From: Cristatella mucedo
Taxonomy: Eukaryota > Bryozoa > Phylactolaemata > Cristatellidae
DNA: 64,000 nt
Direction of reading: 5' to 3'
NCBI GenBank assembly: GCA_009760855.2
Contig: WPIO01000012.1
Span: forward strand, 8,368,001-8,432,000
The notes beneath the pieces were generated by a model that saw only the letters and a list, made by a program, of their open reading frames with translations, searched no databases and was not told the origin of the DNA. Each line of letters opens with the position of its first letter. The stretch's first letter is position 1. Below, piece by piece: positions 1-11,492 of the stretch. Made by a program: the position numbers and the translations under genes.

Positions 1-154
1 ATGAATGCTGTCTGTCTCCACAAGAAAGACATTGCTGCACAAGCAAGAAATGAAAAGTCTGAAACGAGCAGATGGACGTCCATGATATTTTACTACAGAA
101 AAATCCTGACAAATCTGCATAGTGGCTTAAAACAGCGTGATGTGTTAAGCAGTT

Positions 155-1035
155 TTGTAATAATAATGATAATAATAAATTTGTCTAGCACCCTCGGAGA
201 AACTAATCTTCTTTTGGGCATTTTAAACTGCAGTAAATGTCGTTCGTTCGCACAGCAGAGAGCCAGCCGATGCCCAACACCGACAGTTTATTACCAACGC
301 ACGGAGCCCAAGAGGCTCCCCTTGGCCCCTACTCTCACTCGACTCCTCGGCTCCCCCACTCCTCCAGTCCGCCATCTCGCCACCAGCTGGTTACCGGCCT
401 GTGTCCATAGCACATCACAGGCGGACCACAGCTGTGCACCGGCCGACCCTGATGGTGAATCCACCATCTGGCCACAAGCGGGTTACTGGCCTGTGTCCAC
501 GCCGCATCACAGGCTCATCAGAGGAGCCGGCATACACTCGAACTACAGTAAAGAAGCATGATCATATAATTGCTGGTAAATACACAGTTTCTACATGAAA
601 ATACGGTTAATGGTAATAGACACACAAAGAACAAGTCACAATGACTCGACATATGCTGTAAGAAACAAGTGCAATTTAACTTCTTTTTAAAGTTTTCAAA
701 GTCGGGGAATGTCATTACGTCAGCTGGTAGTGAGTTCCAGACTTTGAGAGCATACGAACTAAAGGCACGGTCTCCAAAGGATTTAAAGCCGGTTCACGGA
801 ATAGCTAAACAATTTGACTCAGACGAGCGGGTGGTACGATGACTAGCCTGGTTGGGAAGTAGATCTGATAAGTAGACTGAAGCCAGAAAATGGCGGGACC
901 TAAAAGTGAGTAAAAACTTGATAAAACGTCAATGCGCTTCTTGGAAGGATGTCACAGACGCATGGACTAACTTGGATGCGCGTGTCCCTGTCTAAGCGGG
1001 TCCAAATTTTTGCAATATTGTTTAACCGATAGTAA
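155..1035 (-). mobile_element. LINE family B 3' fragment, interrupted
   Basis: Minus-strand LINE B: an ATT-rich tail at 155-237, then 553-1,035 with the decayed C-terminal coding block (FGDRAFSSYA-like, then N-P-D-F-xxF-KKKL). A further diverged piece near 960-1,035 matches the STSKLVQAFVTS region. The element is split at 238-547 by a separate insertion. Several frameshifts; not functional. Confidence 0.75.
238..547 (-). mobile_element. Solo-LTR-like insertion
   Basis: A 310-bp segment beginning TG and ending CA, flanked on both sides by GTAAA (233-237 and 548-552). This is the pattern of an LTR with a 5-bp target duplication. On the minus strand AATAAA lies about 45 bases before the LTR end, as expected of an LTR polyadenylation signal. 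Two imperfect internal repeats share GGCCTGTGTCCA. It sits inside an older LINE B. Alternatively it is a non-LTR insertion with a 12-bp duplication (11 of 12 bases match). Confidence 0.55.
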
Positions 1036-1694
1036 AAAGATATGTTAGTGGAGCCGATACGGTCGCCTAGGGCAATGCAGATTCTACTGAAGACATGCTG
1101 ACAGATCCGATTTGAGAAATACGTTTTCCGATTTCCGAGTCAGATTTTTCGTTTCACCCATAACTGGCAGGTTAGCAATCGCGAATTCCGCACCTTCCGT
1201 AATCATCAGCCAAAATACGAGAGGAGCCGCAACCCTATGTGGGTGCTTGTAATTCATCTCACTCCGCAATAAATTGCTCTAGGCAAAGTCGGAGCATGGT
1301 TAAACGAGCTGCCCGCAACGCCTTCCGCGGCGTACCGGGCTGAGGGCTAGCACGTGCCGGAAACGACGAAGGGCAGAAAGACCGGCCGCCTCCGGTGTGA
1401 GCAGCCTGCGCACTCCGCTCGCTGGCTCGCTCGCAGGAGGAAAAATTTGCCGACTGTTGCCTAAAGTGCGTGCGTGCGCGCCATATGCACGCGGAAGCGG
1501 TGCTGGAGCGCAAGCGGTGCGCTAGCGAAGAGAGCGCGGCCGCACTTGCGACTATCATCGTTCGTAATCTTCGGCAGTAGCCGACGCGGCTGCGAGCCGA
1601 TCGTTTGTATCTGCACGCAGTCTCTCTTATTAGGAAGCCGCCAGGACTTCCAATTCCGATAAGACCAGGCGTCTTTACAATTATGAATTACTAA
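1036..1694. other. No gene seen
   Basis: Unique-looking sequence, GC-rich from about 1,260. No recognisable coding, RNA or repeat signal. Confidence 0.5.
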
Positions 1695-2150
1695 AAGTCA
1701 TCACCAAACCACATATCGCCTTTGAGGTTTTGTCACAACTTTGAGCGTCTCTTCATTTTCTGGCTCCAGCCTAGCTATCAGAGCTACTCCTCCCACCAGG
1801 TTGGGCATCGTACCGCGAGCTCTTCTGTCTCAAGTCTATTAGCTTTGCCGCGAACCAACCTCAAATACTTTGGAGACCGTGCCTTTAATGCGTATGCTTC
1901 TAAAGCCAAGAACTCACTTCCAAATGACGTTATGACGCTCCCGTATTTAGCAACATTTGAAAAGAAGTTAAAATGCACTTTTTGTTCAAAGCATGTGCTG
2001 GATCCGTGCGATTCGTTCTTTGTGTGCATATGCGTGCTGACACTGTGCTTGTTACATCTAACCACTTTGTGCTGTTGACATTGTGCATGTTGCCACTAAC
2101 CATTTGGGCATGCTTCCTTTGCAGCGAAAGTAAAGTGCACGGAAAAATAT
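1695..2150 (+). mobile_element. LINE family B 3' fragment
   Basis: Plus-strand remnant with the LINE B C-terminal block (RTNLKYFGDRAFNAYASKA, then FEKKLK) and the following untranslated part containing the conserved gcgtgctgacactgtgc string. The final tail is decayed. Dead copy. Confidence 0.75.
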
Positions 2151-2816
2151 CAAGTTCTTTTAGGTTGCTATCCGACTGCATTTTTATTATTAGTACTATT
2201 AGCCGCTATAATTTGAATGCTAGCGATCCTCCAATATGTCCGAGAGTTCGTAAGCAAAATTCGCTTAACTCACGCTTACTGTACTCCTGCGATGATATAG
2301 CTTCGACGAGCTTCATAATGCAAAAATATCAATGGGAGATCATTAACAGATGTGTATATTTTAGCTACAACCTGAACGTTCTTAGCTGAAATTGTGCAGT
2401 TAATTTGGCATTGAATCGGGAAATAGTTAAAAGCCGGCATTCGATCGTCGCTATTTCCTTACGTAATGGAACGTGAACGTAATGGAGATTCTCTGTCGGC
2501 GGAGAGGATGAAATGAAAAGCCTGACCGGGCCTGTCAGTCTTGGCGACGGTCTGCCAATCGGCGAGTCGTTGCGGCTGCGCCTTTAAGTAGCTACGCGCT
2601 TATATGCAGGATGTTTAATTTTGAAATTGAATTTCACCGCAATGTTTTACTTGTAGACGCATTTTCCGCGAATTTTCAGCGTTAGACCGCGACTCCTTCT
2701 TTAGTTGAGCCCGAGTAGGCAGTGCTGGCTGGCTGTGTGACCACTGCCAGCCATTTCTCCCTAGGTTTTTAGATTTATTTTTATATGATTTCTTAGTGGT
2801 AAACGCTAGCAGTATA
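2151..2816. other. No gene seen
   Basis: AT-richer sequence without a recognisable feature. Confidence 0.5.
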
Positions 2817-2900
2817 GTAGTAATAACAATAATAATAATAATAATAGTTTGTCTGTCTAGTGCCTTGTGATAATTAAATCTCTATCCAGTCTCTTTACGA
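2817..2900 (-). mobile_element. Decayed LINE B or SINE2 3' tail
   Basis: An AAT-rich run followed by a diverged minus-strand copy of the shared tail (GTAAAG...AGAGATT...). Only the tail is left, so LINE B and SINE2 cannot be told apart. Confidence 0.45.
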
Positions 2901-5900
2901 CTCACAGCCGGAGATTCAGTCGTTCTGCAGTCGACGTTATGCAATAACTTTGAGCGTTTGCATAAGATGGAGTCACTTGACCTTTAGAAATGAACCCGCG
3001 CGTACCCCAGCAGTACCCCAGCAGCTATAGAAACTGCCGGCTCTCCGCCTACTATCAGACTTTCGCCTCGCTCTAGGTGCATGCTCTAGACTGGAACTGG
3101 CGAAGGGCTGCCGCGTTGGCCGAGCTTTCACGTGCCGCGGCGTCGATACCCAACCTTCAGGATCTACGCTGTGTGTTGGCTCCCTCGAAGGCGTCGCCTC
3201 CCGGGCTAGAGAGCTGCTCGAAAGGCGCAGCCTTCGCTCAGCACGCTCGCCTCGCTCGAAGGAAGCACGAAGCAGGTTAGATCAATGAGCTCAGCTGCAG
3301 GCGTAACGCCACGCAGCCTCGAAGTCGTCGCTCAAATTTGTCCTCTTGGCCGAAGCGTGCTGAGCGCGCACCCACTTGTCGCTCTCCGGCCCAGGTGCGA
3401 CCAGGCTGCGACGCGCTCGATGCAAAACTCGTTTCTCGCTGGCGAATGGAACCTGGAGACGGCGCGCTCTCAGCTCGGCGCTTCGGCGCGCGCGCACGCA
3501 TCGCTGGCGGCAGCTCCGCGGGCTGCACAGGCTGCGCAGCCACGCTTTTCCCAGTCCGACGCTTCCGACCCAGCCAGGTCGGCTACCGGAACGCCAGGCG
3601 CGCCGCGCGGCGCGCCGCGCTCGCGAGAGTCGCCGCCCGTTCCGGTGCGCTGCTGCCGAGACGCCGCGCCGTCTTGTGCGAGCACTTCTATTGCTTGCAG
3701 AGCGGAATCGCGCCGAGACGCCTGCCCTTAAGGGTCTCTCTCGGCACCGTGCTGTGCGAGAGAGCGAGCGAGAGAGCGAGCGCGCGCTCGCGGACGAGCG
3801 TTTGCTCTCGGCTCTACCGCCGAGCAGCGGCGCTACAAAAATATACGCGCCGACCTTGGTGGGATTGCTAAGACACCGCAGGAACTCACTCGCAACGCCA
3901 CGGAAAAGATATTAAGTGTCAAAAGGTGCACTAGCACGATCAAAGGGTGGCTCGGTCCGCCGGCCGACTCGCGTCCGCCGGCCGCGAACGTCACTCGCAG
4001 CTCGGCGTTCGAAGAGCGGCAGCGAGCGAACAGGTGGTTCGTGGCAAAGGTCAGATCGGCGTCGGCGTTCGCTCGCCGACCGGCCTGCTCCTCGTCCCTC
4101 CGAGCTCGGCGGCGCCTGAGGCTCCGTCTAGGGCGCCGATGGCGATCACGTGGACGCGACGATGAAACCGAGGCTCCTTCGCTGCAGCGGACGGAAGGAC
4201 GATCCGCGGACTGACGTGTCACCCGCTCGAGTGACCGCAGGCCCGGCGAACTCGTCGTCGAGCCGCGACGAAGAAAGAGCCCGAAGGTCAAGGATGGTCC
4301 TGGCGGCCTCGCGCTCGCTTCGCGGGCCACCCACGCTCGACGGATAGGCCTCGTGCGCGCTTCTCCGCCGACGCGGGCGAGGCGAGGAACTCGCCGTCAA
4401 TCCGAGCCGTTGCGGTCCCTAGTTGCGACCGCCGCTAGCTCGAAGACGCGTCGCCAAGGCTAGAGCGACGGCTGCGGCGGCAGTGGCCGCCGCAGCCGTT
4501 GCTGCTGCCGGAGAGCCTGCCGAACTAGCAGACGTGCGCGGATAGGCGCGGTCGATTGGCGACGTCTTGAATGAACCGCGCCGACATCCGGTGTTCGCGA
4601 GTCGGTCTGCAAAAAGCGAATGGCCGCGCGCGCATCAGCCGATTGCAGCGAAGAGAGCGATGGCGGCGGCGGCGGCGGTGGCAATGGCGAGGCTCTTCGC
4701 AGTCTCTGGCTGAGAGGCTGGGAGGCTCGTTGCTTCTGCCGACTAGCCGCGCGGCGGAGGCGCACCGAGGGAGCTGAGAGGCAGGTGAATGGCTGGTGAT
4801 GACAAACCACCTCGGACTTTCCGCAGCCAAGCGGCTGCCTAAAATATGCGGTTCAGCTCCGCCCCGCTGCCGAGTACGCGTCCGTGCGCGGCAGCACTTT
4901 GGCCGCTGCGCACAAAATGAAACGAAGCAAATCACATGCGCGAGCCCGCGTTCGCCGCTCGACGAATGGCGCGCCTCGGGACTGCGCGCTCGCGCCGATC
5001 GCGAACGCTAGTCGCCCGAGCGAGAGCCACCAGGGAGACCTCGGGCCGCTCTCGCTCCTTGCGATCGCGCGCTCGTGCGGCAGCTCGCATCCAGACGCCA
5101 GACGCCAGGGTCAGGCGGCACATGGTGGCAGCGAGCAGAGAATGGCGGCGGCCCGGGTTTCGAGCGAGCCTAACGGCTCGCGTGCCCTTGATCTCGTCAG
5201 ACGTCGAACAGTTGACGCAGAGCGCAGGAGCGCGAGTCGCGAAAATCGCGCGGCGCGAGAGGGCGATGCGAGGCAATCGGCGCACACCACCCGCTAGACA
5301 GCAGCCGACGTCCTGGCGGCCGCAGAGCTCCCGCCCCGCTCTAATCCGTGCAGACGGCGGTCCATCGCCCGCTGACTGCTCGCGCGCGTGCCATCGCCAT
5401 TCGCGCGCAGTGATTCGGGCGCCGCAATATCGCGCGAGCGATCGGCGATGCCTCACGATTGGGCTGCCGCGCGCGTGCGCGTTTGACCGCAGGCGTACTC
5501 GAGAAAAGCTTGCGCTCGTTCACTATCGATGGCGGCTGCGGAACTCACGAACGAGCTCACTTATCGTGCAACAGCTATTCTCTAACGATCCAATTTACCA
5601 TTTGCCCTTAGAGTGGTTTCTAGGCCACTTTGGACGCATACGAACCTATGTCGCCGTCGGATTAGGACGGACACTCTCAGTGCACAGCGTCCGCCGCCGC
5701 CGCCCCCGCCCCCTCCCCCAGCCCCACACGAAAAGCTGCCCTGAGCGGGCTCTCGCGCGGGCGGAGTCTCGCGGGTTCTCGCACGGGCGGGCACAGGCAC
5801 CGCGAGTGGGCAGCGCATGGCTGCGAAAGCATTTTCGCGGCGAGCGGGCGCGTGCAGCCGCTATCTCGCACGAGAAGTAGCGGCTATGCGCGGCCGCAGC

Positions 5901-6319
5901 CACGCAGCTCGTGGTTTCCGATAAGGTCTTTCTTTAGCCATTGGCTCGACGTACGGCGGCATTTAGGAGACGAACTTTGGCTGACTGGTCGCTTCAGGCG
6001 GGCCGCTGGCCTGTGAGAGCCGAACGGATCCACCAGCCGCCGCCGCCGCCGACCGACCGACCGTCGGTCAATTGAATGCGCACTTCCGCCGCGCCGCCTC
6101 CAGACCGCCCGACGTGCCGCCGCGGCCGGAGCGCGTCTAGTGCGTCGAGTCGCGAAGCCTTGTCTTGTCGACTCGCGCGCGCGCGCGAAGTCGGTGCTCG
6201 CGGAGGCTGCAGAGCGCGATGCCAAAGAAATAAAAACTGAAGCACATAGCTGTGGCAATAGCTACAGCGCTCGCCGCTGCCGAACCCCCTCCCCTCCGCC
6301 GCAGCGAAAGCGGAACACC
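2901..6319. other. GC-rich stretch, no supported gene
   Basis: Strongly CpG-rich from about 3,050. It contains many overlapping open frames of Arg/Ala/Ser-rich low-complexity protein in all six frames, as expected by chance at this composition. A GC-only palindrome sits near 3,598-3,630. No exon was recognised. Confidence 0.5.
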
Positions 6320-6463
6320 TAAATATAATTCATTTATATAGCGCCCCAAGAGAACTTAATCTCTATTCAGGCGCTTCACATATGCCCCGGGGATCGAGCC
6401 CACGAACTCAGTCAGACCTTGGTCGGAGCGAGCACCTTAACCGCTAGACCAGACCACCTAGTA
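6320..6463 (-). mobile_element. SINE2 (tRNA-derived), full-length-like
   Basis: Read on the minus strand it has an A box TGGTCTAGCGG, a B box GGCTCGATCCC, and the tail with AAGCGCCTGAATAGAGATT and GGGGCGCTATATAAATGAATTA. The A-box region resembles tRNA-Glu, but the parent tRNA is not certain. This is one of the best-kept copies in the window. Confidence 0.8.
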
Positions 6464-7340
6464 ATTGGTACGCAGGGTGCGGGTAGCAGGACGCGCGTTG
6501 GAATCTGGCATCCTTTGGATCCCTGCGGGAACTCGTGAGAATTTCGCTTAAGTGCCGAAAGACTCGCGGTGCACTGGGCGGAGTCCGCACGTCGCGCGTA
6601 GCGCGAGCGTTCGAGAGTCGACTGCGGAGAGCACGACGAGCCAAGCGGCGGCGCAGAGTGGCGCCGGACGCGTCTGAGCGCCCAAAAGACGAGCGCAGCC
6701 CGTATTAAGAGTTCTCTCTACCAACGCAGGACCTCTCGCCCCGCGTACGCCTTCGCTGCAACGCCGAGCAACGGCTCGAGGGCACTTCGCCACGTCGCGC
6801 ATTCTGCTAGCACAAGCGGCACAATCCACTGGCGGCGGCGGCGCAGTCGACGGCCGGTGATCGCATTCACTCTAGCGTCGCTGCGCCTCCTTGCTCGCCG
6901 TAGATTATTCGCTGGTGCGGCGCTGGCGGGCGGCTCGCGAGTACAACTACCCGCCAGCGACGACGCACCGGCCTCGAACCGGCGCTCGGGAATCGCGCAC
7001 CCGTAGCTTGCGCCCGCGCCGGCTCGCGATCGAGGCATGCTGGATCGACGCAGACGACTGCAGAACGAACGCCGCTCGATAGGCTCGAGCCTCGATGACG
7101 AGGCGATACGGCTCGGCCACTCTGCTGGCGGGGGGGGGGATAATGACAGCGTGGCTACGCCCGGGCTGCTCGGGCGCGCGCGCGCGTGGGGCGGAGGTGC
7201 GCATGCGGGAGGGAGCCGCTGTCGAGCCCGCAGCGCGGGTGCGAAAATAGCGAGTCCGGCCCTCGCCGTAACTGCGCAGTGACGCGGCGAGAGCGGCCAA
7301 GCGTTCTAGGCGGCTAGCTGCCGAAAATAAGCGCCGCGCT

Positions 7341-7371
7341 GGGGCGGCGGCGGCGGCGGCGGCGGCGGCGG
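7341..7371 (+). repeat. GGC trinucleotide run
   Basis: About ten perfect GGC units in GC-rich DNA. Confidence 0.9.
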
Positions 7372-7699
7372 GTCGTCGGACCGTCCAGCCGTTCGCTCGA
7401 GCTCCTGCGCCGGCTCGTTAGCCGCCTCAGCGGGCGGATAAATATTTTCGCCCGCCGCGCCGTCGGGCTGCGCGCAGTCGATGCTCCCAAAGCGCGGCGC
7501 GCAATCGGCGCAGCTGCTACTCTGCGGCGGCGGCCTGCAACAAAGTACGCAGGGCAGGGCGCCGACAGGGCGGCGGCGGCCGCCACCGAGGCCCGGCTTA
7601 GGGGCGCAGCCGGCGGCACGTGCAAGCAACGACCGCCGGCTGCGCCTGACGGAGCGCTTTGACTTGGCGCCGCGACGAGAGCCGCTTGAAAGCGTCGTT

Positions 7700-7741
7700 C
7701 TTGCTGCTGCTGCTGCTGCGGCTGCTGCGGCTGCTGCGGCG
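7700..7741 (+). repeat. CTG/CGG trinucleotide run
   Basis: CTG units changing into alternating CGG-CTG-CTG units, about 14 triplets. Confidence 0.85.
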
Positions 7742-10543
7742 ACAGTTGCACCGACGTCGTTGCGAAAGGGCAGGCGAGCGGACGAACGGCGGAAGTGCCT
7801 GAGGGACAGGCGCAGTGCACGACGAATGCGGCGGCGCCAGCCGCCGGCCTCTCACCACGGGACCCCGGCATGAGAACGGCTCGCTCGTTGGGCAGAGGCC
7901 GCAGCTTCGGGACGGTCTGCTGCGGGTGATTTTTCGCCACCGTGGCAATTTCTTTCGCAATGCCCGCTGACGACCGGCGCCGGCGCAAGCGAGGCGTGCA
8001 GGCGGCGAGGATTCGTGGCGTCGTCTGCGACTCCCGCCGCCGCCGCGGCCGCGACTCGTCCGCAGTGCGGCCGAGCTCGCTGTCCGCCTCCGAATCGGGA
8101 ACAACGCAGCGCACGATTCTCCGGCAGCCAGCTCGGCGAGCGGCGGCGCTAAGCGGCTTCGCGCGCACGTGCAGACAAAATGACAGCCGGTACCGTCGCT
8201 AGTCGGCGGCCTGGGCGGCGGTTTCGGCGCAAGCGCTCGGGCTCGTTTTGACTTGGCAGCTGAGAGTGCGGTGGGTCTCGATGTTTGGCTCCCGCGAAAG
8301 CTCGAGCGCCCATCCAGAACAGACATGCGAGTCAGTTTTAACGGCACTGAGGCGAGTACCTCGAGAGCCTATTTGCCCGCCGCCTGGCGGCGGGCGTAAT
8401 GCGGCGAAAGCTTCCGCGCCAATGGCGAGAGCTGCACGCAGACGACAGAGAGGCCTTGTGTCGCCTGTGCCGGCACTAGAATTTTCACTGCGGTTTTGAG
8501 ATCCCTCGCTAAAAGTCAAAAGGGCTGCGGCGGAGCCAATGTCTGCCTGCTTCGCGGCACCGCATTGCCGCTCAGGCGGAGAGCGGCGCTAACCGAAGCG
8601 CCGCTACGACCGACAGGTGAATAGGCCGGACAGCGAATAGGGCCTGCCTACTGCAATCCAAGCTAAGCTGGCTTGACGAGAACAAGCGCCGCCGCGACGT
8701 TAGCGCTAGCCCTCAATGGTACTCGCAGATTAGCTTTTGAAGTAAAAGGAATGTGGTGACGTGACGTAGCTACTCATTACACACCCTGCCGGACGGTCGG
8801 CGGTCGCGAATGGTGGATAGGCGGGTAAATAGCCTCGCAGTCAACCGTAAGCTGCGACGTGATCCACTGTCGCAATGGCGATCGTCATACGCCGTCTGCT
8901 CGGTACGCAGATTAAGGCATCGCATGACGCTTGTGGATCTAAGAGGTGCGACGTCCCGCCCGAATCGCTTAGTCGTCCAGGGTGGAAGACGCAAGTCCTC
9001 GCGGCGCTAGTCCCGTCGGCAGAGAGCGCGCATGCGCACAAAACGCCGGGAGGTCTGCGTTTCTCACATCTGTGCAAACTAAAGCTTTTCACGAATTCTT
9101 CTGCACGGCCATTGCAACGTGTCTATTGACCTTGAGCGTCGCCGCTATACTGCATTAGCTACGCTGCTGGCTTCTGTTTTATTAACCTTGACGGCGCTTC
9201 TACACGACCGCTTCCACATATGGCTTCTGCTTTGGTACGCTGCGCTTACTCGACGCCATTGGCCGGCGCGCATTCCAGCAAATGGTAGGAATGATAATAG
9301 TAATACATAATTATAGAAGCCTAAGAGACTACATCGCTTTTTAGGCAATTTTCGCGTGCTGAAAAGGGATAGTGTCGACTGGTTAGTAGGTGATACCGTG
9401 CACGATTTCAGCCGGCACCGGCGCACGAAAGATCGTTCGCACGGAGCGGAGCGAATCTGTCGACGCACACGTGGTAAAGTCGCTAAGGCATTGAGTGCAC
9501 TGCGGTTAACTTCAGCTTGGAAGCCACGTGGTCCTCACGGCTTGGCAGATTAAACCGGCGGGGACGCCTCGGGCGCTGCACCTGGAAGGCCTGCACGTAC
9601 AAGGGTGGTGGGCCAATCGCGCAGTGAGCTCACCTCGCGTCGGCATTCAATAACCAGTTCGCCACTCGCCGGAAAATCAATTGACACTTCACGAGTGACC
9701 GACAGAAGTGGAGGGCACCTGCTGGGCAAGCGGGGCGATCCGATCGCGGCAGGACCCGCCCGACGCTGCCGCACGTCATTTTCATGCTTCCACACGTGCG
9801 GCGAGCGGCGGCGGCCAGCGAAGCTCGGTGGGCGCCGACCGGTGCGAAATTTCCTGCCTACTATCGCAATTTTCTCGTCGTCGCGAGGTCGTCGTGGCAA
9901 TCGAGGACTCGATGCACAGATAAAAGTTTCTTCGGCTTGCCAGCCTCATTCAAAGTCGCTGCATTGAGCGAAGTCTTCGCAGTAACGGCATCTCCTTTCC
10001 AAGTAACCTAACGGGTCATCTTTGTTTCAAAAGGGGCAGGGTGCAGACTTATGACCACTTGATGCAACGACGTCGATAGAGCTGCGTCTTTACTCTGCGT
10101 AGTGACGGCACGTACAGTGAACGAACAAGGGGCAAAGGCTCTGCAGCTGTACGGTCCCGCCTGGCTAGCATGGCGTCGGGCTGAGCTTCGAATCAGTCAG
10201 CCGAGATCTCCTCGAGGCCGTTCGGCGCCTCCGTGCGGCGAGGGCAAAGGGCGCCGCAGCGAGTGCCCGACGCTTGCGAAGGTCGACTGTAGTTGCCGTC
10301 GCCCGGATCGAGCTTCGCGGACCGCAGGCGGCTATCGCCGGCCTGCGGCTAGCTAGACGGCAGAGCGCGCCACGCGTTCGAGCGGCCAGAATTTACTAAC
10401 GCACTACCGTCGGTCGTCGAAGCGTTGAGCCTGCGGCGGAGCGAGCGACGGCGGCGTAGCGCCGCCGCCGCTCGCACACACTAGGCGCAAGGCTTTAGGC
10501 GGGCGCCATCTCTTGGATCTCGGCGCCGATTTCCGCGCGCCCG

Positions 10544-10549
10544 TTTATT
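10544..10549 (-). terminator. Candidate poly(A) signal of the AChE gene
   Basis: A perfect AATAAA hexamer on the minus strand, about 800 bases past the tail-exon stop. I saw no clearer hexamer between the stop and this point. One hexamer in GC-rich DNA is suggestive only. Confidence 0.35.
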
Positions 10550-11343
10550 AGCAGTCGCAGCCACAATGGCGGCTGTCGCGGCTGCTCGGTGGCGGCGGAG
10601 GCGGTCGTACGAGCGAGAGAGCGGTGTCCGATCTAGCACTACTGCAATGCCGAAGCCGTCGCTTCGCGAGTAAGCCGCCGCCGCCGCCGCCGGGGGCAAG
10701 TCGGTCGCCGGTCGCCGATAAGCAGCGGCCTCTAGCGAGCACTCGTCCGAGACTCGGTCAGCCCGCGGCGTTGGTCCGACGAGCGGTCGCCCGGCCGGCT
10801 AGCGCGCTAGAATCGAGCGCCGCGCCCTCTTCGGACGACGACGACGCGCTCTCTCACTGCGCTCTTTAGCGTCGCCTATTCAGCTTCCGCACGGTCCCGG
10901 CGATCGCGCACGAACCTTGCGAAAAAGCGCTCCCGTCACCGCCGCCGCCGCCGCCCGCCGGAAGACGGCGCTCTTGCCGAACTCGGCGGAGCGCTACCCG
11001 CCTCGATTTCGTGCACGCAAGCTACCGGTCGTCGACGACTGTCACTTTGCCACCTAGAAAGACTTCCCTACTGACCAAGCCGGTTCTCAAGCCAGCCATC
11101 CTTCTAGCCAATCTAAGTGGGCTCTCCAGCCAGATCTACTGCCCGCTTGCGGCCGTCGTCGTGACGTCGACTGGCGAGCTTCTCGCTAACGGTCCTAAAT
11201 GCCAGTGGTCGTGTACGGAATCCACAGGATCGCTCTGTCGGGCAGCGGCCCGCGCGGTAGTCCGCTCGCTCTGCCCTGAGCGAATGGCGGCAGCGGTCGG
11301 CACCCGGGCGGTGCCTCCACGCCACCGTTTCGCTACTCGGCTG

Positions 11344-11492
11344 CTACGGCGAGCTTTTCGGCTCCTTGCTTCGACACGAGCGGCCCTGCACGCTGACGAA
11401 CGTGTTGTACTGGTTCCGCCAGTCCGCCATGTACTTGGTCTTCCAGTCCGCAAAGTGCACTTTCCACTCTTTCTCCGCCTCCGTAATATTGG
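11344..11492 (-). CDS. ACHE: AChE coding exon 3: T-type tetramerisation tail
   Basis: The acceptor is ctctttcgctgtag, directly before 11,492. Spliced to the donor at 15,690/15,689 it gives Ala606 and then 48 residues beginning NITEAEKEWK and ending at TAG (11,346-11,344). The aromatic spacing Trp615, Phe619, Trp622, Tyr626-Met627, Trp630, Tyr634 is that of the WAT (tryptophan amphiphilic tetramerisation) helix. Cys645 stands where vertebrate AChE-T has its intersubunit cysteine. Family knowledge: such tails bind proline-rich anchors of the ColQ/PRiMA kind. NIT is an added glycosylation sequon. The tail is about nine residues longer than the human one. The reading frame, the phase and the motif agree independently, so chance is unlikely. 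Confidence 0.87.

Larger units (their letters stand above)
6464..11343. other. GC-rich stretch downstream of AChE, no supported gene
   Basis: The part next to 11,343 is probably the AChE 3' untranslated region. The rest is CpG-rich with GGC triplets (7,341-7,371), a CTG/CGG triplet run (7,700-7,741) and poly-G near 7,131. Open frames are low-complexity artefacts. Confidence 0.5.

Noticed and set aside
4936-5880. A 314-codon plus-strand frame in GC-rich DNA
   Set aside because: Arg/Ala/Ser-rich chance frame in a CpG-rich stretch, with frames also open on the other strand; no motif.
7314-8347. Overlapping minus-strand frames of 284 and 249 codons
   Set aside because: Both open in different frames over the same triplet-repeat-rich DNA, which indicates composition rather than coding.
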